62,000 bases of DNA, from the NCBI RefSeq assembly GCF_030272615.1, contig NC_081413.1:98612239-98674238 (forward strand), written 5' to 3'. A program made the translations under genes and the position numbers. Under the pieces are notes generated by a model. It was given only the letters and a program-made list of their open reading frames with translations. It made no database searches and was not told where the DNA came from. The DNA is from Cryptomeria japonica (taxonomy: Eukaryota > Streptophyta > Pinopsida > Cupressales > Cupressaceae). Position 1 is the first letter of the stretch; every line of letters starts with the position of its first letter. Below are positions 10,321-21,355 of this stretch, piece after piece.

Positions 10321-10867
10321 AAATAAGACTCATTGTTCTAATTCTGATAAGAAATTAGTTTTCAAGTAAATGGAAATTAGATTATTATCTTCAGTTTATT
10401 TTGATAAAAATTAGATCTCCCTGTGTGTATAAATAAATCTCCTCCCTCTGTGAATGAATTTTCCCTGTGTAAAAATAAAAATAAAAATGGATAACTTTCT
10501 CTGTGAATGAAATCTTTTTTTTCTTCCTGTGTAAAGGAATGAATTCCTTTCTCTGTGAATAAGCTTTCCCTGTGTAGGAAACAGAAGAAATGAAGAAAAG
10601 AAATAAACTCCCTCTATCTGTGAATGAATTTCCCTGTAGAAAACAAAGAAATGGAAAAAAAAAGGAATCCCTCTGGTTATTGTTTCATTTTGTCCCTAAG
10701 GCAAACCTGCAACATTATTAATTACCTATTTTTTTTTGTTATAATACTCCTGTATAAAATGATAATGTCAATACTATAACAAATATATATATATATATAA
10801 GTAACCCAAAAAAATAAATAAAAACAAAAAAAAATTAAAAAACGAAAATAAAACTTTCGAACTTCAC

Positions 10868-11040
10868 CCTCGCCCGTAACGCATGGCGTTTTGCTTTAAT
10901 GGTAGGCCGCATGCAGGGACGGTTACATAGTAACCGTTGCAGGGTACGGAGGGGCCCGCAGGGTCCCCTCATCCCTGCGGACCTGCGCATGCAGGGCCGC
11001 AGGGGTGATGGGACCCGTGGTCCCCACCCCGCAACCCTCT
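10868..11040 (+). promoter_or_regulatory. GC-rich block in the Gypsy-1 LTR (copy 1)
   Basis: A roughly 170-bp GC-rich island in otherwise AT-rich LTR. It contains the perfect inverted repeat CGGTTAC-ATA-GTAACCG (10920-10936) and several GCAGGG/CCCTGC words that can pair with each other. It ends directly before the TATA box, as expected for the core promoter part of U3. Copies lie at about 19309-19481 and 27750-27922. Confidence 0.6.
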
Positions 11041-11047
11041 ATATTAT

Positions 11048-11054
11048 TATAAAA
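11048..11054 (+). promoter_or_regulatory. TATA box of Gypsy-1, LTR copy 1
   Basis: TATAAAA, placed right after the GC-rich block. Transcription would start about 30 nt downstream, giving a leader of about 1.8 kb before the polyprotein ATG at 12915. Confidence 0.6.
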
Positions 11055-11639
11055 CAATGCAAGCCCTCTTTGCCATTAAGTTAGAATTTAGTTTTTTTTT
11101 TTTATTATTATTATTTAAGTTTCGAAATTTGAAATTGTAATTTGGTTATTTTTTTTTTTAAAAAAAAAAAAAGGGAAACAAAGTTAATTTTTATTTAGTC
11201 TTTTTTTCTTCTTTAGTTGATAATAATGACATTAGGAAATGATGATTTTTTTTCCTTAGTATGAATTTAAGGATATCGACTTTCAATTGAAAATGGGATT
11301 AATGTGTAGCAAGATTGTAATTAAACTATCCTAAATAAACTTTAAAATTTTTAAGACACTCGATTGAGATTAACTTACCTTATTACAAGTACTTAGATTT
11401 AATCGTTATTTTGGATTCGTTAAGTCATCTTTCATCATAGATTAATTGCTTCCGTTAATGGTTCATAGCATGCGAATTTTTTTAGGATAATTATACCTTC
11501 CATGCAATTACTATTATGCAAGTTCATTTGCTATGCAAATTACACTTCAAGTAGTTACTTCAATTATTTACGCTTTCATTTTGTCATTCGTAGTTAGAAA
11601 ATTAAATAAAGGAAGTTGGAAAACCAAAACTAGCAGCGT

Positions 11640-12480
11640 TCGGTATATATGGTGCCTCTGGGTCACGCTTACGGGTAATGCCGTCGTGTTGAACTACTGC
11701 ACTTAGCGCCTAATAAAGCTGCATTAACGACGTCTGTGGCATCGTCCCTATAAATCGTCGGGGAGTAATAAGGGTCATTTGGAAGTTAAAAATCCAAGGG
11801 GCGGGTAATCCCTCTTGGATCGATAATTAATAAGATAACTTTTAATTGAATTTCACATCCGTTGAGATAAACCATAGTAAACCCCTCTTAGGGATGGTCT
11901 AGTTAAGAGCTCTCGTGAAAATGACTTTATTTATCTATTTATTCACCTCGAAGGGATATTGGTGATTTGTAATTGGGTGACGCTCATGTTAAGTATTAGG
12001 ATCTAGTTATTTTGTTAGGCCACAAGCAATAGGCCATCTTGAGCCTTCGCTTAAGTGCTACCTTCGTGGGTAGCAACCGCAGAGAAACTGTCTGGGACAC
12101 TGACCCTAGAAAGGGTTGCGTACCCACAAAAATCAGTTTACATCAAACCATAGATTAGAAGATAGAACTACATACTTTACGCCTTGATCCCACGCCGAAG
12201 TGGGTATGTAGGCAGTCTTGGGACGGAGTTGTCCCTCGTACTCAGGCGTTCGTGGGTGGGGTCTAGGCTTGGTTGAGTAAGAATCCTAATCGAAAGATAA
12301 GATAATCAAACTCAATTCAATGCATACTTGGAAGGAATCCCGTATGGATTCGCTTGACTTCCCGAGGCTTTAAGCCAAATTCCGAGGCGGAATTCAAGCT
12401 TGTCTTATTTTCTTATTACTCCTAAGGACGGCGACCTCGGTGCATTCTTGTTAGAAGAATGTAGTACTTAGTGAGTGGCT
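11640..12480 (+). other. Hairpin-dense region of the Gypsy-1 LTR (copy 1)
   Basis: Perfect short inverted repeats follow one another: ATCCAAG/CTTGGAT (11792-11820), GCTACC/GGTAGC (12057-12074), ACCCT/AGGGT (about 12113-12126), CCCAC/GTGGG (12189-12204), GGGAC/GTCCC (12220-12235), GAATCC/GGATTC with loop CGTAT (12335-12351), GGCTT/AAGCC (12366-12376), AATTCC/GGAATT (12378-12394) and CATTCTT/AAGAATG (12443-12461). It lies downstream of the TATA box, so it should be transcribed as leader RNA. Copies lie 8441 and 16882 bp downstream. Confidence 0.7.
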
Positions 12481-12482
12481 CA

Positions 12483-12677
12483 GGACCCGAATGGTCCCGA
12501 TGAGTCTAAGTCTCTGGCCAGAGCATCTCCTATCCCGTTTGGATGGATGCCTACCCTGTATGGGTAGATGCCTATCCCGTATTTGATAGATGAAATTTAC
12601 GTCCCGTATGGACAACTGCCTAACCCGTATGGTTAGAAGCTCATCCCGAATGGATGAATGCCCAGTCCTATTTGGAT
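12483..12677 (+). repeat. Tandem hairpin array of the Gypsy-1 LTR, copy 1
   Basis: Eight small stem-loops with a common 5-nt loop and changing stems: GGACC-CGAAT-GGTCC (12483), ATCC-CGTTT-GGAT (12532), CTACCC-TGTAT-GGGTAG (12551), CTATC/GATAG around CGTAT (12572), GTCC-CGTAT-GGAC (12601), CTAACC-CGTAT-GGTTAG (12620), TCATCC-CGAAT-GGATGA (12641), and a weak GTCC-TATTT-GGAT (12665). From the second onward the loops start 21, 21, 27, 21, 21 and 22 nt apart. A 12-bp perfect palindrome CTCTGGCCAGAG (12512-12523) sits between the first two. The array ends about 90 nt before the primer site. Confidence 0.88.
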
Positions 12678-12770
12678 GGATGCCCAGAGTATGCAATTGA
12701 ATAAAACGTAATAAAGAAAAAAAAAATATACTCAATTTTTGTTGGATCAATTTTGGTGGGTTATTACATG

Positions 12771-12782
12771 TGGTATCAGAGC
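12771..12782 (+). promoter_or_regulatory. Gypsy-1 primer binding site, unit 1
   Basis: TGGTATCAGAGC, two bases after LTR copy 1, complementary to the 3' end of initiator tRNA-Met. Confidence 0.93.
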
Positions 12783-12914
12783 AAAGGTTCAAATCTAGGC
12801 CTTGTGCTCACTTCAATTTATTCAACTAAGGGAATGTTTTACAATAATAGAAATTAAATTTTATTCTTCAAAAAGAAACTAACTACATAATTTAACTTCC
12901 AGGTAAAACCTCGA

Positions 12915-15900
12915 ATGGCAAGAGGAAGAGGAAGAGGAAGAGGAAGAGGAAGAGGAAGAGGAAGGGGTAATGGAAGACGTACTAGGAGTCAAAGGGAGGA
13001 AAACCATGAGGAAAGCCATGAGGAAAACCATGAAGGAAACCACGAGGAAGATCATGAAGAGGATCGACACAACCTAGGTAATAACGGAGATGGGGTCCAA
13101 GCTATAATCGACCTTCTAACCGAACAAAGAGATAAAATCAACTTCCTGGAACAATCACTGCAGGACCTTAGGGAAAGGCAGAATGACTATGAGAATAGAA
13201 GCGGTACCGAGAATGGAAACCCTGGTAGCAATCAAGGAAATGTGATGGGTAATGGAAAGGAAAATAACATATTAGAACTCTCCAAGGATTTGAAGAAAAT
13301 CACCCCTCCTAAGTTCGATGGGAGGCAGATTGGTGAAGGGGCTGAGAATTGGCTAAATGAAATGGAGAAATATTTTGAGCTAAGAGATTTCAGCGAAACA
13401 ACTAAGGCTTTATGGGGCTCCTATCAACTCACAGGGGAGGCGGCTAGTTGGTGGACCAACACCAAGGAACAAAATGGGTATAACAGGGATACAATCACAT
13501 GGGATCAATTTGTTCACCATTTTCGAGATAGGTGGCTTCCTCAATTGTTCTTTGATGAGAAAGTGACAGAATTCCATAACCTACGTCAAGGGTCCCTATC
13601 CGTTCAACAATATTGGGATAAATTCGCCAAGTTGCTTAAGTATGTGCCTATGTACCAAAGGGATGAAGAAGGCCAAGCAAGGAAGTTCATTTTGGGGCTG
13701 AATACCAACATAGGGGCAGAGGTTGACATGCATGGACCCAGAAATATGAATGAAGTACTTGAAAAGTCCCTAAGGCAAGAGAGGAAGATTCAGACACTAG
13801 CAGGACGAAACTATAATGGGAATCACTCATTCAAAAGGAAGCAAGGATTCAATGGAAACACTAATTTCAACAAGGGTCAAAGGAATAACTCTTCCGAAAG
13901 GAGACCACCGCCTAATCAATATCAGAGGAATGGAAATGATAATAACAGGGGCAACAATAATAGGGGCAATGATAACAGGGGCAATAATAACAGGGGCAAT
14001 GATAACAGAGGCAACTATAACAGGAATGACCAGCAGAACAGGATAACTTATCCACCCAGGGGAAATGAAACAAGGAATGATCCCCCTAGAAATCAAGGTA
14101 GGAGAGGTCCTCCAGGCGGATGCTTTATGTGCGGGGAAAATCATTTTGCTAGAGACTGCCCCAGGATGCAAGGACAAATTAGAGCCAATCAACCCCAACA
14201 AGGGCCCCAACAGAGGATTCATGCAGCAGTTAGGAACCAAAGAAGAAGATACCAGAATGTTCCCGTGGAAACTACAGGTACACTATTTGAACAACCAATA
14301 TCAATTCTAATTGACACGGGATCATCTGAATGTTTCATCTCACCTGAATTAGTGAACAAATATGCATTTAAAGTTAATCAAATGGAGTCATCATGGACGG
14401 TTCAATATGGGGATAAGGCAACTAGAGAAGTAACTAAGTGCTTACCAAGGGCAAAGGTACAATTCCCTGAGTTCGAAACAAGGGTAGATCTCTATGTGGC
14501 ACCCTTAGGATTATATGATGTAATTATGGGAATGAGTTGGTTAGCAGACCATCAAGCTAATGTAGATTGTTATAGCAAAATTGTTGAATGTTTGGATGAT
14601 GGGGGGAAAAGGGTCAAAATCCAAGGAAAGTTTAAACCCATTAATGTAGAAACTATCTCAGCAATGCAATTAAAGAAGGAAAGGAGAAGAGGAGGACAAA
14701 TCTTTATGGTCGAATTTGATGAAGGGAAGGAGGAAAATACACCAACATTTGAAAATACCCCTTTCTTAAGAGAGTTTAGGGATGTTTTTCCAGAAGAACT
14801 ACCCGGTTTACCCCCTAAGAGAAAGTTTGACTTTTCTATCGAAGTACTCCCAGGAGCTGAACCAGTATCAAAGGCACCTTACCGGATGAACACAACCGAA
14901 TTACAAGAGCTCAAAATGCAATTAGAGGAACTCTTAGCTAAGGGATTAATAAGGCCAAGTGTATCACCATGGGGAGCGCCAGTTTTATTTGTTAAGAAGA
15001 AGGATGGAACCTTAAGGCTATGCATCGACTATAGGATGTTGAACAAAGTTACCATAAAGAATAGGTATCCCTTACCTCGCATAGAGGACCTTTTTGACCA
15101 AATGAAAGGAGCGGCAGTTTTCTCCAAGATAGATCTTCGGTCAGGGTACCATCAACTCAGAATTAAGGAAGAAGACATTCCAAAGACAGCTTTCAGGACG
15201 AGATATGGACACTATGAATTCACAGTAGTTCCTTTTGGAGTAACTAATGCCCCAGCTGCATTCATGAACCTGATGAATAGTGTATTCCATGACTACTTGG
15301 ATAAGTTTGTTTTGGTATTCTTGGATGACATTTTGATTTATTCTAGAAATGAAGAGGAACATTTAGCGCACCTACAGATTGTTTTGCAAAGATTGAGAGA
15401 ACATAAGTTATATGGAAAATTGTCCAAATGCGCCTTCTTTGAGGAAAAGATTCACTATCTTGGGCATATAATATCGAAGGAAGGAATAGCAGTCGACCCA
15501 GATAAAATAAAGGCGATAGTAGAATGGCCAATCCCTAAGAATGTTTCAGAGGTAAGAAGCTTTATGGGGCTAGCAGGTTACTATAGGAGGTTTGTGGAAG
15601 GATTCTCTAAGATAGCAAATCCCATCACCTCGTTGCAACGGAAGGGCAAAAGGTTTGTATGGACCGAGCAAAGTGATAAGGCATTTCAAATCTTGAAGGG
15701 AAAACTAACTTCAGCACCCATTCTAAAGGTACCAGACCCAAATGGACACTTCACAGTTGTAACAGATGCTTCTATTGAAGGGTTAGGAGGGGTACTTGTC
15801 CAAGATGAAGGGGTAGTGGCTTATGAATCTAGGAAGCTAAAGACTCATGAAGTCAATTATGCACCCCACGACTTAGAGTTGGCAGCAATTGTGCATGCCC

Positions 15901-17570
15901 TGCAAAAGTGGAGACATTTCTTACTAGGGAAGCCCTTTGAGCTTAAGTCGGACAACCAAGGGCTAAAATACATCTTTACCCAACCTCACTTAAATGCCAG
16001 ACAAAGAAGGTGGCTAGAGTTCTTAAGCGAATATGACTTTGAGATCGAATATATTAAGGGGAAAGAAAATAGGGTGGCAGATGCCTTAAGTAGGAGAAGA
16101 CACTTGATGACTATAGCAACCTTCAAAACCTCTTTCAAAAAGCAAGTAATGGATGAACAAGGACATGACCCATGGTATGAGCAAGTCGAATTAACTATAA
16201 GACACAACCCGACCGACCCTAAGGTTGAAGGGTACACATTTGATGAAGATGGGCTACTCAGATACAATAACAGAATCTATGTTCCTAATTCAGGGAATTT
16301 AAGGGAAGTAGTTTTATCGGAGGCTCACAATGCCCCTTATTCAGGCCACCCAGGAGTTAACAAACTTTATGCAGATCTAAAGAAGTTATACTTTTGGCAA
16401 GGGTTGAAGAACGATATTGTCAAGTATGTAGCCAAATGTTTGGAGTGTCAAAGAGTCAAGGCAGAACATAGGCACCCAGCTGGATTGTTACAATCGCACG
16501 ATGTACCCCAACATAAGTGGCAAGTTATTAGTATGGATTTTGTACAAGGGCTACCCATGTCACCTTCTAGGCATGATGCAATAATGGTGGTAATTGACAA
16601 GCTCACTAAGGTGGCACACTTTATACCAGGAAATCTGACAGATGATGCACCCACCTTGGCTAGACGTTTCATTAAGGAGATAGTTAGGTTGCACGGAGTA
16701 CCAGAGAAAATCATATCAGACAGAGATGCAAGATTCACTTCCAGGTTTTGGACCACACTTCAATCAGCCCTAGGGACTCAACTAAATTTTAGCACCGCAT
16801 ACCACCCGGAAACCGACGGTCAGACAGAAAGGACAAATCAGATTATGGAAGACCTACTTCGTATGTACTGCATGGACCAACAGAGAAAATGGGAAGAGTA
16901 CCTACCTTTGGTAGAGTTTGCCTACAATAATACATATCAAACATCTTTGGGAATGGCACCTTTTGAAGCTTTGTATGGTAGACCATGTCGAACACCTTTG
17001 AGTTGGGATAGTCTTGAAGATAGAGTGATTATTGGGCCAGATATGTTGAGAGAAATGGAAAGGAAAACTAAGGAAATTAGGCAAAGGTTGAAGGAAGCCT
17101 CGGATAGGCAGAAGAGTTATGCAGATAAAGACAGAACACCAAGGGAGTTTGAAGTAGGAGAGAAAGTCTTCCTAAGGGTTAGGCCACACAAGAGTTCCAT
17201 AAGATTTGGGAAAAAGACTAAGCTTGCACCTCGTTATGTCGGACCCTTTGAAATATTGGGAAGAATTAATCCAGTTGCTTATCGGTTAGCCTTGCCTCCC
17301 CAATTGAGCCGAATCCATGATGTCTTCCATGTATCTCTTCTTAAGAAATATGTACCTGATGAGAAACACATTTTGAATTGGGATGCCTTGCAGGTCCAAG
17401 AAATGGGGGGAATAATGATAGAGCCATTCAGAATCTTGGAGAGGCGCCAGTGCCAGTTGCGCAACAGAGAGGTTGATCAGTGCAAAGTGCAATGGGACCA
17501 GTACGACGAGAAGAATGCCACCTGGGAGGATACTAAGGAGATGCAGCAGCTATTTCCCTTTTTGTTTTGA
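12915..17570 (+). CDS. Gypsy-1 gag-pol polyprotein with chromodomain, unit 1 (1551 aa, intact)
   Basis: Complete single-frame Ty3/Gypsy polyprotein that copies the element through RNA into new genomic sites. The N-terminus is a pure Arg-Gly run (residues 2-18) from an AGAGGA repeat, then an acidic His/Glu repeat. Gag follows ([28 protein letters not shown]), then an Asn/Arg/Gly repeat and a zinc knuckle [13 protein letters not shown] (403-415; CX2CX3HX4C spacing). Protease has DTGS (467-470). RT has [17 protein letters not shown] and FLDD (802-805). RNase H includes [14 protein letters not shown] and ADALSR. Integrase has the HHCC region (from about 1138), D1208, SDRDARF and [13 protein letters not shown]. 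The C-terminal chromodomain (about 1503-1551, [16 protein letters not shown] to ATWEDTKE) probably directs integration to marked chromatin. No stop or frameshift is present and the catalytic motifs checked are intact, so it may still be functional. It translates identically to the unit 2 copy. Confidence 0.97.
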   Translation: MARGRGRGRGRGRGRGRGNGRRTRSQREENHEESHEENHEGNHEEDHEEDRHNLGNNGDGVQAIIDLLTEQRDKINFLEQSLQDLRERQNDYENRSGTENGNPGSNQGNVMGNGKENNILELSKDLKKITPPKFDGRQIGEGAENWLNEMEKYFELRDFSETTKALWGSYQLTGEAASWWTNTKEQNGYNRDTITWDQFVHHFRDRWLPQLFFDEKVTEFHNLRQGSLSVQQYWDKFAKLLKYVPMYQRDEEGQARKFILGLNTNIGAEVDMHGPRNMNEVLEKSLRQERKIQTLAGRNYNGNHSFKRKQGFNGNTNFNKGQRNNSSERRPPPNQYQRNGNDNNRGNNNRGNDNRGNNNRGNDNRGNYNRNDQQNRITYPPRGNETRNDPPRNQGRRGPPGGCFMCGENHFARDCPRMQGQIRANQPQQGPQQRIHAAVRNQRRRYQNVPVETTGTLFEQPISILIDTGSSECFISPELVNKYAFKVNQMESSWTVQYGDKATREVTKCLPRAKVQFPEFETRVDLYVAPLGLYDVIMGMSWLADHQANVDCYSKIVECLDDGGKRVKIQGKFKPINVETISAMQLKKERRRGGQIFMVEFDEGKEENTPTFENTPFLREFRDVFPEELPGLPPKRKFDFSIEVLPGAEPVSKAPYRMNTTELQELKMQLEELLAKGLIRPSVSPWGAPVLFVKKKDGTLRLCIDYRMLNKVTIKNRYPLPRIEDLFDQMKGAAVFSKIDLRSGYHQLRIKEEDIPKTAFRTRYGHYEFTVVPFGVTNAPAAFMNLMNSVFHDYLDKFVLVFLDDILIYSRNEEEHLAHLQIVLQRLREHKLYGKLSKCAFFEEKIHYLGHIISKEGIAVDPDKIKAIVEWPIPKNVSEVRSFMGLAGYYRRFVEGFSKIANPITSLQRKGKRFVWTEQSDKAFQILKGKLTSAPILKVPDPNGHFTVVTDASIEGLGGVLVQDEGVVAYESRKLKTHEVNYAPHDLELAAIVHALQKWRHFLLGKPFELKSDNQGLKYIFTQPHLNARQRRWLEFLSEYDFEIEYIKGKENRVADALSRRRHLMTIATFKTSFKKQVMDEQGHDPWYEQVELTIRHNPTDPKVEGYTFDEDGLLRYNNRIYVPNSGNLREVVLSEAHNAPYSGHPGVNKLYADLKKLYFWQGLKNDIVKYVAKCLECQRVKAEHRHPAGLLQSHDVPQHKWQVISMDFVQGLPMSPSRHDAIMVVIDKLTKVAHFIPGNLTDDAPTLARRFIKEIVRLHGVPEKIISDRDARFTSRFWTTLQSALGTQLNFSTAYHPETDGQTERTNQIMEDLLRMYCMDQQRKWEEYLPLVEFAYNNTYQTSLGMAPFEALYGRPCRTPLSWDSLEDRVIIGPDMLREMERKTKEIRQRLKEASDRQKSYADKDRTPREFEVGEKVFLRVRPHKSSIRFGKKTKLAPRYVGPFEILGRINPVAYRLALPPQLSRIHDVFHVSLLKKYVPDEKHILNWDALQVQEMGGIMIEPFRILERRQCQLRNREVDQCKVQWDQYDEKNATWEDTKEMQQLFPFLF

Positions 17571-17630
17571 ACATGAACTATAAACTCTTTTGAATACATT
17601 TAATAAGTGCATCGGAACGATGCACCGATT

Positions 17631-17643
17631 AAGGGGGGGAGGA
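17631..17643 (+). promoter_or_regulatory. Gypsy-1 polypurine tract, unit 1
   Basis: AAGGGGGGGAGGA directly before LTR copy 2; plus-strand primer. Confidence 0.9.
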
Positions 17644-19488
17644 TGTCACAACCCTCCTTTATCACTTTTTTTGATTTAAAATACAAAACTCTATTTATAT
17701 TCTTTGGATGAATTATGGAATGAATATTGTAAGGGAATAAATTAATAAACCACACACACATGGAAAATGCATATATATTTTAAAATTGTTATTTAATTTC
17801 CCTCACCCAAATTAAGGCACATGTTGTAGGAGGAATAAGAAGCTTCTAGAGGCTTCTCCACCTCCTTGCATGTAACTCCTCCCACTAAGCCTAATTAATT
17901 TGCATGGAGGCCAAATTGGGAGAAGAATCTCTTTTTTTAAATTAAAAAAATAGGTAGTGGGAAAAGGGTAATTTCTTTTATAAAATGGGAACAAGTTTCA
18001 AAGGAAAAGCTAGCTAATCTTGATAAGAAATTTCTGCAAGTTGAATTCTCTTTGGTAGTCCACTCCATTGGCAGCAAGGATTTTGTTGGAGGATTTTTCT
18101 TCAAATTGGAGGATCAAGGAGGACTCCACACCATCTTCAAGCATCCAGGTTCCTCCAAATTAGTTCATGCATCTCATTTTTATGGTAGATTAGATTTGAT
18201 TAGATTAATTATGAGTATGAAATTTTAATTGTATTTTGTTAAAGAATTAGTTTAGATTTTGTAGAAAATGAGAATCCTGGTTTTAATAAGGTTCATTGTT
18301 AAAATTCTTGATATGAATTTAGTTTTTAGATTTTTGTAAAGAATGAGATTTATTGTAAAATAAAATTCATTGTTTTGGTCTTAACTTTTGTAGAATGAAA
18401 TTCTTTTCTTTTGAAAATAAGATACATTAGTTTCAGATTTTAGAGAATAAAATTCATTGTTTTTGTCTTAAATTTTGTAGAATGAAATTCATTTCTTTTG
18501 AAAATAAGATACATTAGTTTCAGATTTTAGAGAATAAAATTCATTGTTTTATCTTGGATTTTGTAGAATGAAATTCATTTCTTTTGAAAATAAGATACAT
18601 TAGTTTCAGATTTTAGAGAATAAAATTCATTGTTTTATCTTGGATTTTGTAGAATGAAATTCATTTCTTTTGAAAATAAGATACATTAGTTTCAGATTTT
18701 AGAGAATAAAATACATTATTTTGTCTCAGATTTGTAGAATGAAATTCATTTTCTTTCTTGAAAATAAGACTCATTGTTCTAATTCTGATAAGAAATTAGT
18801 TTTCAAGTAAATGGAAATTAGATTATTATCTTCAGTTTATTTTGATAAAAATTAGATCTCCCTGTGTGTATAAATAAATCTCCTCCCTCTGTGAATGAAT
18901 TTTCCCTGTGTAAAAATAAAAATAAAAATGGATAACTTTCTCTGTGAATGAAATCTTTTTTTTCTTCCTGTGTAAAGGAATGAATTCCTTTCTCTGTGAA
19001 TAAGCTTTCCCTGTGTAGGAAACAGAAGAAATGAAGAAAAGAAATAAACTCCCTCTATCTGTGAATGAATTTCCCTGTAGAAAACAAAGAAATGGAAAAA
19101 AAAAGGAATCCCTCTGGTTATTGTTTCATTTTGTCCCTAAGGCAAACCTGCAACATTATTAATTACCTATTTTTTTTTGTTATAATACTCCTGTATAAAA
19201 TGATAATGTCAATACTATAACAAATATATATATATATATAAGTAACCCAAAAAAATAAATAAAAACAAAAAAAAATTAAAAAACGAAAATAAAACTTTCG
19301 AACTTCACCCTCGCCCGTAACGCATGGCGTTTTGCTTTAATGGTAGGCCGCATGCAGGGACGGTTACATAGTAACCGTTGCAGGGTACGGAGGGGCCCGC
19401 AGGGTCCCCTCATCCCTGCGGACCTGCGCATGCAGGGCCGCAGGGGTGATGGGACCCGTGGTCCCCACCCCGCAACCCTCTATATTAT

Positions 19489-19495
19489 TATAAAA
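19489..19495 (+). promoter_or_regulatory. TATA box of Gypsy-1, LTR copy 2
   Basis: Same TATAAAA in the shared middle LTR. It could drive the second unit. Confidence 0.58.
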
Positions 19496-20923
19496 CAATG
19501 CAAGCCCTCTTTGCCATTAAGTTAGAATTTAGTTTTTTTTTTTTATTATTATTATTTAAGTTTCGAAATTTGAAATTGTAATTTGGTTATTTTTTTTTTT
19601 AAAAAAAAAAAAAGGGAAACAAAGTTAATTTTTATTTAGTCTTTTTTTCTTCTTTAGTTGATAATAATGACATTAGGAAATGATGATTTTTTTTCCTTAG
19701 TATGAATTTAAGGATATCGACTTTCAATTGAAAATGGGATTAATGTGTAGCAAGATTGTAATTAAACTATCCTAAATAAACTTTAAAATTTTTAAGACAC
19801 TCGATTGAGATTAACTTACCTTATTACAAGTACTTAGATTTAATCGTTATTTTGGATTCGTTAAGTCATCTTTCATCATAGATTAATTGCTTCCGTTAAT
19901 GGTTCATAGCATGCGAATTTTTTTAGGATAATTATACCTTCCATGCAATTACTATTATGCAAGTTCATTTGCTATGCAAATTACACTTCAAGTAGTTACT
20001 TCAATTATTTACGCTTTCATTTTGTCATTCGTAGTTAGAAAATTAAATAAAGGAAGTTGGAAAACCAAAACTAGCAGCGTTCGGTATATATGGTGCCTCT
20101 GGGTCACGCTTACGGGTAATGCCGTCGTGTTGAACTACTGCACTTAGCGCCTAATAAAGCTGCATTAACGACGTCTGTGGCATCGTCCCTATAAATCGTC
20201 GGGGAGTAATAAGGGTCATTTGGAAGTTAAAAATCCAAGGGGCGGGTAATCCCTCTTGGATCGATAATTAATAAGATAACTTTTAATTGAATTTCACATC
20301 CGTTGAGATAAACCATAGTAAACCCCTCTTAGGGATGGTCTAGTTAAGAGCTCTCGTGAAAATGACTTTATTTATCTATTTATTCACCTCGAAGGGATAT
20401 TGGTGATTTGTAATTGGGTGACGCTCATGTTAAGTATTAGGATCTAGTTATTTTGTTAGGCCACAAGCAATAGGCCATCTTGAGCCTTCGCTTAAGTGCT
20501 ACCTTCGTGGGTAGCAACCGCAGAGAAACTGTCTGGGACACTGACCCTAGAAAGGGTTGCGTACCCACAAAAATCAGTTTACATCAAACCATAGATTAGA
20601 AGATAGAACTACATACTTTACGCCTTGATCCCACGCCGAAGTGGGTATGTAGGCAGTCTTGGGACGGAGTTGTCCCTCGTACTCAGGCGTTCGTGGGTGG
20701 GGTCTAGGCTTGGTTGAGTAAGAATCCTAATCGAAAGATAAGATAATCAAACTCAATTCAATGCATACTTGGAAGGAATCCCGTATGGATTCGCTTGACT
20801 TCCCGAGGCTTTAAGCCAAATTCCGAGGCGGAATTCAAGCTTGTCTTATTTTCTTATTACTCCTAAGGACGGCGACCTCGGTGCATTCTTGTTAGAAGAA
20901 TGTAGTACTTAGTGAGTGGCTCA

Positions 20924-21118
20924 GGACCCGAATGGTCCCGATGAGTCTAAGTCTCTGGCCAGAGCATCTCCTATCCCGTTTGGATGGATGCCTACCCTGT
21001 ATGGGTAGATGCCTATCCCGTATTTGATAGATGAAATTTACGTCCCGTATGGACAACTGCCTAACCCGTATGGTTAGAAGCTCATCCCGAATGGATGAAT
21101 GCCCAGTCCTATTTGGAT
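20924..21118 (+). repeat. Tandem hairpin array, LTR copy 2
   Basis: Same array as 12483-12677, displaced by 8441 bp, with no difference seen. Confidence 0.88.
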
Positions 21119-21211
21119 GGATGCCCAGAGTATGCAATTGAATAAAACGTAATAAAGAAAAAAAAAATATACTCAATTTTTGTTGGATCAATTTTGGTGG
21201 GTTATTACATG

Positions 21212-21223
21212 TGGTATCAGAGC
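21212..21223 (+). promoter_or_regulatory. Gypsy-1 primer binding site, unit 2
   Basis: Same TGGTATCAGAGC two bases after the middle LTR. Its presence shows that the middle LTR works as a 5' LTR. Confidence 0.93.
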
Positions 21224-21355
21224 AAAGGTTCAAATCTAGGCCTTGTGCTCACTTCAATTTATTCAACTAAGGGAATGTTTTACAATAATAGAAATTAAAT
21301 TTTATTCTTCAAAAAGAAACTAACTACATAATTTAACTTCCAGGTAAAACCTCGA

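Larger units (their letters stand above)
9203..12768 (+). repeat. Gypsy-1 LTR copy 1 (3566 bp)
   Basis: Runs from TGTCACAACCCTCC to GGTTATTACA. Left to right it holds 86-bp tandem repeats, a TCTGTGAATGA/CCCTGTGTA repeat zone (about 10410-10640), a TA microsatellite (about 10782-10800), a GC-rich block with a TATA box, and then a hairpin-dense region up to the primer site. Confidence 0.96.
17644..21209 (+). repeat. Gypsy-1 LTR copy 2, shared middle LTR
   Basis: Same length and content as copy 1. It is preceded by the purine tract of unit 1 and followed, after TG, by the primer site of unit 2. At the one variable position it has A (18713), like copy 1. Confidence 0.96.

Noticed and set aside
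12057-12235. Structured RNA gene (rRNA or intron-like) suggested by the many GC-rich hairpins
   Set aside because: I recognise no conserved rRNA, tRNA or ribozyme core. The segment recurs as part of each LTR, so it is better described as LTR leader structure.
12719-12768. Separate target duplication around the middle Gypsy-1 LTR, which would mean two independent insertions
   Set aside because: The middle LTR is bordered by internal sequence (purine tract, primer site) exactly as inside one element; no duplication is present.
12451-12792. Minus-strand open frame of 113 codons with IRD-type heptad repetition, also in the other two LTRs
   Set aside because: The 7-residue pattern is the 21-nt hairpin period read as codons. 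The frame runs antisense to the element, crosses the primer site and is only 99 codons long in copy 3.
13816-14310. Additional short open frames in the other frames of Gypsy-1, repeated at 22257-22751
   Set aside because: Overlap the gag frame with repeat-driven composition; the gag-pol frame explains the sequence.
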